A DNA stretch of 8,081 nt, taken from the NCBI GenBank assembly GCA_021781775.1, contig JAJXWE010000049.1:1-8081 (forward strand), written 5' to 3'. Under the pieces are notes generated by a model. That model did not search any database. It was not told the DNA's origin and worked only from the letters and a program-made list of their open reading frames with translations. Source of the stretch: Pseudomonadota bacterium. Its GTDB lineage: Bacteria; Pseudomonadota; Gammaproteobacteria; Steroidobacterales; Steroidobacteraceae. The position numbers and the translations under genes were made by a program. Shown here piece after piece: positions 1-5,343 of this stretch (position 1 is its first letter; every line of letters begins with the position of its first letter).

Positions 1-428
1 AATGCAGTGAGATTGGCGTGCACCCGCTCGAGCAGCGTCACCAGTACCGTACGTTCCTCGCTCGAGAGGCCCTGCAGCATCTCGGCCCGCGTCTCGATGA
101 TGAGCTGCCAGATCTGCTCGAGCACCGGGACCGCCTCGGCGGTGAGCCAGAGGGTATGGGCCCGACGGTCGGCCGGATCGAACCGTCGCTGCACCCACCC
201 GTCGGCTTCCATCCGATCGAGGATGCGCACCAGCGTCATCGGGTCGACGTCGGCGAGCTCGGCGAGGCGCTTCTGGCTGACGCCTTCGTTGCTTTGAAGA
301 TGGATCAGCGCGCGACACTGCGGCAGCGTGAGCGCAAGTCGCTGCGCGCGCTCCTCAAAGCGGCGCGTATAGCGTCGGCTGACGTCCTTGAACAGGAATC
401 CGAGCTGGCGAAAGCGGTCTGAAGCCAT
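1..428 (-). CDS. MarR-family transcriptional regulator (3' end cut by window edge)
   Basis: The first 142 codons of a winged helix-turn-helix repressor/activator of the MarR family, which binds palindromic operators as a dimer and usually responds to small aromatic or toxic ligands. Reading from ATG at 428, residues about 36-60 hold the first DNA-binding helices (PQCRALIHL, then NEGVSQKRLAELADVD), about 61-79 the recognition helix region (MTLVRILDRMEADGW), and 84-96 the family's wing signature DPADRRAHTLWLT (usual form DxRD/RRxxxLxLT). The rest is the start of the long C-terminal dimerisation helices. No stop is reached before base 1; MarR proteins are usually 140-170 residues, so little is missing. 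The gene is divergent from the ybiI-like gene and faces an AT-rich palindromic region that could be its operator. In many MarR loci the controlled genes (often an efflux pump) follow the regulator; here they would lie off the left edge. Family assignment is firm; ligand and targets are unknown. Confidence 0.88.
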   Translation of the reverse strand, partial: MASDRFRQLGFLFKDVSRRYTRRFEERAQRLALTLPQCRALIHLQSNEGVSQKRLAELADVDPMTLVRILDRMEADGWVQRRFDPADRRAHTLWLTAEAVPVLEQIWQLIIETRAEMLQGLSSEERTVLVTLLERVHANLTA

Positions 429-429
429 A

Positions 430-476
430 AGTATTTATATAATATCGTAGATTATCGTCTCATATGATATTATATG
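430..476. promoter_or_regulatory. AT-rich promoter/operator island between marR-type gene and ybiI
   Basis: This 47-bp stretch has only 10 G/C bases, in strong contrast to its surroundings. It contains a 16-bp near-perfect palindrome at 461-476 (CATATGATATTATATG, seven of eight base pairs symmetric), the usual size of a MarR operator. It also contains a perfect 10-bp inverted repeat, 437-446 (ATATAATATC) against 466-475 (GATATTATAT), with 19 bases between. On the minus strand TATAAT (474 to 469), GATAAT (456 to 451) and TATTAT (444 to 439) are possible -10 elements for the regulator gene. On the plus strand TATGAT (463-468) is another. No good -35 accompanies any of them at 17 bp. I infer an autoregulatory operator-promoter; the start points cannot be fixed from sequence. 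Confidence 0.6.
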
Positions 477-562
477 GCGCAATCCCCCCACCGGCGCGTC
501 GCCGCCGGGATGCGGGTAAAATCATGGCTTCTAATCAGACCCTGTTATTGGAGTCTCAGACG

Positions 563-829
563 ATGGCCACTGGGTGGGCCGGCGACGGCGCCGTGCAGGA
601 ACAAATCGATGCAACCGTCACCGACGGCATCCGGCGGGCACAAAGCCGCCTGCCGCAGGGCCCAGGGCGCACCCATTGCGCGGAATGTGGCGAGCCCATC
701 CCCGCGGAGCGACAGCGGGCCATACCCGGCGTGCGGCTGTGCCTTCCCTGCCAAGCCCATGAGGACCACGAGAACGAGGTGTTCAGCGGCTACAATCGCC
801 GTGGCAGCAAGGACAGCCAGCTGCGCTGA
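563..829 (+). CDS. ybiI: YbiI-like DksA/TraR C4-type zinc-finger protein
   Basis: An 88-residue zinc-finger protein of the DksA/TraR family, closely matching the pattern of E. coli YbiI: N-terminal MATGWAGDGAVQEQID, a C4 zinc finger, and the invariant C-terminal tail GYNRRGSKDSQLR. The zinc ligands are Cys39, Cys42, Cys60 and Cys63 (C-x2-C-x17-C-x2-C). DksA relatives bind the RNA polymerase secondary channel, but YbiI-type proteins lack the long coiled coil with its acidic tip and their role is not established. The start at 563 is chosen because it gives the exact family length and N-terminus and has GGAG at 550-553, nine bases upstream. The frame is open further upstream (ATGs at 464 and 524), but those would add residues the family does not have. 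A TAAAAT at 517-522 could be a -10 box, without a clear -35. It is divergent from the MarR-type gene and followed after 88 bp by the S9 peptidase gene. Confidence 0.9.
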   Translation: MATGWAGDGAVQEQIDATVTDGIRRAQSRLPQGPGRTHCAECGEPIPAERQRAIPGVRLCLPCQAHEDHENEVFSGYNRRGSKDSQLR

Positions 830-917
830 GCACCGCGGAGTATCCGCAACCCGAGCTGGGGCGTAATCTGAGCGTCATGAACGGCGCACGGTCGCCACAA
901 TCCGGATCGGGGGGCAC

Positions 918-3254
918 ATGAAGTCGAGTTGGCGCGCGCTGAGTCTGTCGATCTCGGCCGCATGCGTCGTGGCACTGCCCGTCCTGTGCGCCACCGCCCA
1001 TCCCCGACAACTCACCGCCGGCGACTACGCACGCGCCGAGCAGTTCATGCCCTACGACACCACGCCTCTCGTCGACGACGAGGTGGAATCGGTCCATTGG
1101 CTGCCTGGCGATCGGTTCTGGTATCTCGAGCACGACGCGCGGGGGGATCACTACCGCGTCATGGATGCACGTAGCGGGCAGTCTGCCGCAGCATTCAACC
1201 GGGCGAAACTCGCCGCTGCACTCGGCAACGCGATCAATACCGTCCTCGACCCCGCCCGGCTCGGCATCACCGCGATCCAGATTTCGCACGGTCACCTTGC
1301 GCTGACGCGCGGTAGCAAGCATTTCACCTGCCAGCTCAGCGGCATGGGCCGCTGCGTCCTGGCGCCACAGCCCCGCGGCAGCAGCCGCGAGCCGGGCATT
1401 CTCTCGCCGAACGGCAAGCTGCTCGCCTTCATCCGCGGCTGGAATCTATGGGTGCGCACGGTGGCCAGCGGCCGGGAGAGGCAACTGACCTTCGACGGAA
1501 TCAAGAACTTCGGCTACGCCACCCATAACGCAGGCTGGATCCACGGCGCCCGACCGGTGCTCGACTGGTCGCCAAACTCGCGGGAAATTGCCACATACCA
1601 GCAGGACCAGCGCAAGGTCGGCGATATGTACTTGGTAAGCGCCGTCGTCGGGCATCCCCGCCTCGAGAAATGGAAATACCCCCTGCCGGGCGACCGGCAC
1701 GTCTTCCTGATAGAGCCGGTGGTGATCCATGTCGCCTCACGCACGGTCGTGCGCCTGCATCTGCCGCCCGAGCAGCGTCTCTCGAGCCTGTGCGACGAGC
1801 TCAGTTGCGGCAACACGGGCCGCTGGGACGACCTGCAGTGGGCCGGCGACAGTCGCACGCTGGCGCTGGTGAGCACCTCGCGCGATCGGCGCCACGAATG
1901 GTTCCGCATCGCCGACGCACGCACCGGAGCGGTCCGCACGGTGTTCGAGGAGAGCGTCAGCACTTACTATCACAGCGGCATCGGCGCGGTCGACTGGCGC
2001 TATCTGGCGCACTCCGACCAGGCGTTGTGGTACAGCGAGCGCAACAACTGGGGCAACCTCTACCTCTACAGCCTAGCGACCGGCCGACTCGAGCATCCCG
2101 TCACGACGGGCAAGGGCGACGTGACGCAAGTGCTGCATATCGATCGAGCGTCCGGTGAGGTCTGGTTCCGCGCGGTCGGGCGGACCCCCGGCATCAATCC
2201 GTACTACGAGCAGCTCTGGAAGGTGAACCTCCAGGGCGGCACACCGACGCTCCTGACACCCCAGGACTGCGACAACGTCGTTACGATGTCGCCGGACGGC
2301 AGATACTTCGTCGACAGCTGCTCCACGCCTCGCCGCGCGCCCGTCACGACCTTGCGCGACGCCGATACCGGCCGGATCATAGCCACGGTGGCCCGTGCCC
2401 GCCTCAAGCGCCTGCGCGCGATCGGCTGGCGCCCCCCGCAGCAGATCGTCGTCAAGGGGCGCGACGGCCGTACCAACCTATACGGCCTGCTCTTCAAGCC
2501 GACCGATTTCGACCCGCACAAACGATACCCGCTCATCGACTACATCTATCCGGGGCCGCAGGTCGGCTCAGTGTCCACGTTTCGCTTCGAGCCGTCACGC
2601 TTCGATGACCAATCGCTCGCCGAGCTCGGCTTCATCGTCGTGGCGATCGACGGCATGGGCACGCCGTACCGATCCGCCCGCTTCCATCACCTCTGGTACG
2701 GCGACATGGGCGACAACACCCTGCCCGATCAAATCGCTGCGATCCGCGAGCTCGCCCGCAGATATCCATGGATCGATCTCGGCCGCGTCGGTATCTGGGG
2801 CCACTCGGGCGGCGGTGATGCCACCGCCGATGCGCTGCTCCGCTATCCGGATTTCTTCAAGGTCGGCTGGGCCGAGAGCGGCAACCAGGACAACCGCGAC
2901 TACGAGAACGACTGGGGAGAGAAATACCAGGGACTGCTGGTACGCGCGGCCGGTGGCCGGACCAACTACGACAATCAGGCCAACGAGCTGCTCGCTGCGC
3001 AGCTGCGCGGCCACCTGATGCTCACCTACGGCACGCTCGACGACAACGTGCCGCCGGAGAACACCGAGATCCTCATCCAGGCGCTGATCAAGGCCAACCG
3101 GGACTTCGACATGATCGCCATACCCAACGTACGCCATGATTACGGCTATGCGACGCCTTACGTAACGGTACGGCGCTGGGACTATTTCGTGCGCCACCTC
3201 GCGGGCAACATTCCGCCCGCCCACTTCGCGCTGCGACCCTGGCCCTGGGGCTGA
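918..3254 (+). CDS. Exported S9 family serine peptidase (DPP-IV-like, S9B type)
   Basis: A 778-residue peptidase of the prolyl oligopeptidase clan. Residues 1 to about 27 form a Sec signal peptide (Lys at 2, hydrophobic core, CATA before HPRQ), so it should act in the periplasm or outside the cell. About 70-490 is the DPPIV_N beta-propeller, and about 510-765 the alpha/beta-hydrolase domain. Catalytic residues are Ser630 (GIWGHSGGG), Asp708 (GTLDDNV) and His740 (NVRHDYG); Tyr544 (YIYPGPQ) fits the oxyanion tyrosine and Asn710 the substrate-carbonyl asparagine of DPP4. Where DPP4 carries its paired glutamates (YEEE), this protein reads GYATHNAGW (199-207), so true dipeptidyl-peptidase activity is doubtful; it may be an oligopeptidase of a bacterial S9 clade without that motif. 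The ATG at 918 has a purine-rich CGGGGGG just upstream and gives a clean signal peptide. It follows ybiI on the same strand and converges on the ABC operon 51 bp away. Length is normal for the family and I see no break. Confidence 0.93.
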   Translation: MKSSWRALSLSISAACVVALPVLCATAHPRQLTAGDYARAEQFMPYDTTPLVDDEVESVHWLPGDRFWYLEHDARGDHYRVMDARSGQSAAAFNRAKLAAALGNAINTVLDPARLGITAIQISHGHLALTRGSKHFTCQLSGMGRCVLAPQPRGSSREPGILSPNGKLLAFIRGWNLWVRTVASGRERQLTFDGIKNFGYATHNAGWIHGARPVLDWSPNSREIATYQQDQRKVGDMYLVSAVVGHPRLEKWKYPLPGDRHVFLIEPVVIHVASRTVVRLHLPPEQRLSSLCDELSCGNTGRWDDLQWAGDSRTLALVSTSRDRRHEWFRIADARTGAVRTVFEESVSTYYHSGIGAVDWRYLAHSDQALWYSERNNWGNLYLYSLATGRLEHPVTTGKGDVTQVLHIDRASGEVWFRAVGRTPGINPYYEQLWKVNLQGGTPTLLTPQDCDNVVTMSPDGRYFVDSCSTPRRAPVTTLRDADTGRIIATVARARLKRLRAIGWRPPQQIVVKGRDGRTNLYGLLFKPTDFDPHKRYPLIDYIYPGPQVGSVSTFRFEPSRFDDQSLAELGFIVVAIDGMGTPYRSARFHHLWYGDMGDNTLPDQIAAIRELARRYPWIDLGRVGIWGHSGGGDATADALLRYPDFFKVGWAESGNQDNRDYENDWGEKYQGLLVRAAGGRTNYDNQANELLAAQLRGHLMLTYGTLDDNVPPENTEILIQALIKANRDFDMIAIPNVRHDYGYATPYVTVRRWDYFVRHLAGNIPPAHFALRPWPWG

Positions 3255-3305
3255 TCCGGTGCCTCCGCCACGCCGAGCGGACCCAGCCAGCCTCCCTCGC
3301 GCCGG

Positions 3306-4073
3306 TCACGCTGCCGAGCCAGCGTGCTCCGCAGCGGCGCCCGCGAGCAGTTCCTCGAGACTCTGCCCGGTGCTGCGCCGTGCCGCAATCTCCTCGGCAC
3401 TCCACGCGCGCACGACGCGGCCGGCCAGCATCAGCGCCACGCGGTCGGCATGATGCTCCGCGATGTCAAGGGCATGCGTCGCCAGCAGCACCGCCGCGCG
3501 CCGCTCGTCCACCAGTCCCCGCAGATGACGCTTGAGGATCCCCGCACTCGCCGGATCGAGTCCGTTGAAGGCCTCATCCAGCACGATCAGACGCGGCGCG
3601 CCGAGGAGCGCAAGCAGCACCGCCAGCTTCTGGCGCGTCCCGAGCGAATACGTGTCGACGAAGCGGTCGAGCTGCGCCGTGAACGAGAGTGCCTCGGCGA
3701 GCGCGAGCACCTCGGCGTCGATCGACTGCAGGCCCTTGGCCGCGGCATACACCTGCAGGCACTGCCGCCCGGTGAGCAGACCCGGCACCCGCTCGGGCGC
3801 GCAGGCGTAGCCCAGCGCTCGCTTGGCTTGCGCTGGTGCGCCCGCCAGCGAAACCCCTGCCAGTTCGATCTGCCCGCCGCGCGGTCGAAGCAGACCGGCG
3901 ATGCAGTACAACAGGGTCGATTTGCCGCTCGCATTCGGGCCGAGCAGCGCGCACCACTGCCCGAGAGGCACCTCGAGATCGACCTGGCGCAGCACCTGGT
4001 GCCCGCCGTAGCCAGCATCGAGCCCCGTGATGCGCAGCGCCGCGGTGTCTGTCGAAACGGCCGCCTCACTCAT
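3306..4073 (-). CDS. ABC transporter ATP-binding protein
   Basis: A 255-residue ABC ATPase that should power the permease encoded just upstream. Walker A is GPNASGKST (45-53), a variant of GPNGAGKST with the lysine Lys51 kept. The signature loop is YSLGTRQK (142-149) in place of LSGGQ, a form common in small exporter-type (ABC-2/CcmA-like) ATPases. Walker B is LIVLDEA (162-168) with catalytic Glu167, the D-loop is GLDP (171-174), and the H-loop histidine is His200 (LLATH). No glutamine is seen where the Q-loop is expected (GYACAPE, 88-94). The frame is open further upstream to 4328, but the ATG at 4073 is preferred: its ATGA overlaps the permease TGA stop by four bases, showing translational coupling, and ABC homology begins only a few residues later (LRITGLDAGYGGH). 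One nucleotide-binding domain alone implies a homodimer with the permease. The substrate cannot be told from the ATPase. Confidence 0.9.
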   Translation of the reverse strand: MSEAAVSTDTAALRITGLDAGYGGHQVLRQVDLEVPLGQWCALLGPNASGKSTLLYCIAGLLRPRGGQIELAGVSLAGAPAQAKRALGYACAPERVPGLLTGRQCLQVYAAAKGLQSIDAEVLALAEALSFTAQLDRFVDTYSLGTRQKLAVLLALLGAPRLIVLDEAFNGLDPASAGILKRHLRGLVDERRAAVLLATHALDIAEHHADRVALMLAGRVVRAWSAEEIAARRSTGQSLEELLAGAAAEHAGSAA

Positions 4074-5119
4074 CGGCGCCACCGATGAAGCATGGAGGCT
4101 GCAATCGAGCGGGTCCGCAGCGCGGCCACCGATACCAACGCGCCGACCAGGGCGACCGCACCCAGCCAAGTGCCCACGACCGCGCCGATCAGCTGCACCG
4201 ATGTCGCCCCAACCAGGACGGAGGCGACGGCGAGCAGCGCCGCGCTCGCGGCAATCTGGGCGCCGAGCGACCGCCACGCGAGCGCCACCGCGAAGCGCCC
4301 GGGCCCCACAGGGGTGGGCGCGAGCCACCAGGACGCGCCGAACGCCGAACGGACCAGCGCGAGCAGGAGATTGACCAGATGCAAAATCAGCACCCAGACG
4401 AGCGCCGCAGCGAGCGCTGTGCCGGCGGAGGTACCCATCGGCACGGCGAGCAACAGCAACAGCAGACTACGCGCACGGATCGTCGGCCGATCACGGAAAC
4501 GGGTTTCAACGCGTGGCCAATGGCCGAGCGGCAGCAGTGATGCCCGCTCCGAGCGCGAGCGCGCCCCGGGGACCGCCGTGTAGCGCGAACGCGGCGGCGC
4601 AAGGCGGCTCGCTGGCCCGCCGTGTGCCGCACGCCATGACGCTGCGAACGCCGCGGCCGTCCCGAACAGGACGCCGGCGGCGAGGCACCCGAGCAGCCGC
4701 GCGAGCACCCAGCCCGGCAGTCGCGCCGCGATCAACAGCGCGGCACACACCAGCGCCGCAGTCACTGCGGCTGCGAGGACCGCGGCGGCGGAGCGGGCTG
4801 CGGTTGAGGCATCGGTGGGTAGCGCCCCAACCCAGTCACGGTGCCGCTCGTTCAGCAGATCCCGATGCCGCCGCAACGCAAGCAGCACGGCCAGCACCAG
4901 CGTCACCGCCGACACCAGCCGTGGGGAGTCGGCAGCCCGGAGGAGGCCCTGGCTTACGACCGTGACGCGGCCAAGCAGCCCGAGCGCCAGGATCGCTGCC
5001 ACGACAGCGGCCGCACCGAGCGGCCAGCGGCGCCAGAGGTTGCACCACTGCAGCCAGGCGACTCGCACCGAGGGTCGTGTATCGAGCCAGGACGGTTCGC
5101 GATCGGACACGCGCGTCAC
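4070..5119 (-). CDS. ABC transporter permease-like integral membrane protein
   Basis: A 349-residue protein with about eight predicted membrane segments, judged by eye at residues 32-50, 67-84, 108-132, 138-161, 217-235, 236-256, 284-306 and 308-334. Between the fourth and fifth is a hydrophilic arginine-rich stretch (about 162-216), probably cytoplasmic. It shows no motif specific enough to name the subfamily; the call rests on topology and on its four-base overlap with the ATPase gene. The start is GTG at 5119: no in-frame ATG precedes the membrane region, and the GTGA overlaps the TGA stop of a small upstream frame by four bases. There is no convincing Shine-Dalgarno of its own, consistent with coupled translation. 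Alanine, leucine and valine make up much of the sequence, as in ABC-2 type permeases of GC-rich bacteria. Substrate unknown; an export role is the likelier inference because no binding-protein gene is visible here. Confidence 0.8.
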   Translation of the reverse strand: MTRVSDREPSWLDTRPSVRVAWLQWCNLWRRWPLGAAAVVAAILALGLLGRVTVVSQGLLRAADSPRLVSAVTLVLAVLLALRRHRDLLNERHRDWVGALPTDASTAARSAAAVLAAAVTAALVCAALLIAARLPGWVLARLLGCLAAGVLFGTAAAFAASWRAAHGGPASRLAPPRSRYTAVPGARSRSERASLLPLGHWPRVETRFRDRPTIRARSLLLLLLAVPMGTSAGTALAAALVWVLILHLVNLLLALVRSAFGASWWLAPTPVGPGRFAVALAWRSLGAQIAASAALLAVASVLVGATSVQLIGAVVGTWLGAVALVGALVSVAALRTRSIAASMLHRWRR

Positions 5120-5223
5120 TGCTTGATCACATTCGGCGGATAGCGCAGCGCCGCCCCCGGGGAATCCGCCCGCACCACCCTGCGCTCGGCGGCCGTCTGG
5201 CGTTTATCGGCGAGGTAGGTCAT
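5116..5223 (-). CDS. Putative small protein, 35 codons, coupled to the ABC permease
   Basis: A short frame from ATG at 5223 to TGA at 5118-5116, whose stop overlaps the permease GTG start (GTGA). It encodes 35 residues: a charged N-terminal part (MTYLADKRQTAAERRVV) and a C-terminal part ending RYPPNVIKQ. There is no signal peptide, membrane segment or cysteine. I do not recognise the family. Third codon positions are strongly G/C over most of it, like the neighbouring genes and unlike random frames. The same frame stays open upstream to the TGA of the dehydrogenase gene (5346-5344) without another ATG, and the bases before the ATG give no good Shine-Dalgarno. It may begin earlier through a frameshift (see the overlapping small ORF at 5204-5284). 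It could be a small transporter subunit, a leader peptide or the substrate precursor of the ABC system; nothing here decides between these. Confidence 0.42.
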   Translation of the reverse strand: MTYLADKRQTAAERRVVRADSPGAALRYPPNVIKQ

Positions 5224-5284
5224 GGCACCGGAGGTGCGCCGGCAGTCCCCTGATTCGGGTGCTTGCAGTCCGCGTCGTTTGCAT
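5204..5284 (-). CDS. Possible short ORF with strong Shine-Dalgarno upstream of the ABC operon
   Basis: An AGGAG (5296 to 5292 on the minus strand) sits seven bases before an ATG at 5284, the best ribosome-binding site in this half of the window. The frame encodes 26 residues (MQTTRTASTRIRGLPAHLRC, then six more) and stops at TAA 5206-5204, overlapping the start of the 35-codon frame by 20 bases in a different register. Removing one G from the GGGG at about 5246-5249 would join MQTTRTASTRIR to the 35-codon frame and give one protein of about 55 residues. So this is either a leader ORF feeding translation into the next frame, or the true 5' end of a single small gene broken by a real or sequencing frameshift. 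Codon use is less G/C-biased at third positions than in the following frame, which weakens the leader-gene reading. I recognise no family. Confidence 0.3.
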   Translation of the reverse strand: MQTTRTASTRIRGLPAHLRCHDLPRR

Positions 5285-5343
5285 GTCGATGCTCCTATGT
5301 TGCCAGAGTCGCCGGCGCGCGCCCACGCACCCTGAGGATGATC

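Noticed and set aside
7..422. Two plus-strand open frames of 96 and 134 codons opposite the MarR-type gene
   Set aside because: They are antisense shadows; the minus-strand translation gives a clear MarR fold with its wing signature, while the plus-strand proteins match nothing.
464..562. N-terminal extension of the ybiI frame from ATG 464 or 524
   Set aside because: Adds 33 or 13 residues not found in the family, and the first start lies inside the AT-rich operator. ATG 563 has GGAG at good spacing and gives exactly 88 residues.
835..847. Hairpin GCGGA-GTA-TCCGC after the ybiI stop as a terminator
   Set aside because: Only a five-pair stem and no following T run; too weak to call in GC-rich DNA.
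3264..3281. Possible bidirectional terminator between the convergent S9 and ABC ATPase genes
   Set aside because: TCCGC/GCGGA arms with an eight-base loop and no T tract on either strand; hairpins this small are expected by chance here.
4074..4328. N-terminal extension of the ABC ATPase to 340 residues
   Set aside because: It would overlap the permease gene by about 85 codons and adds no ABC homology; the ATGA overlap at 4070-4073 marks the start.
4448..4466. CAGCAACAGCAACAGCAG repeat-like run
   Set aside because: It is the reverse complement of leucine codons in a membrane segment of the permease, a compositional effect and not a repeat element.
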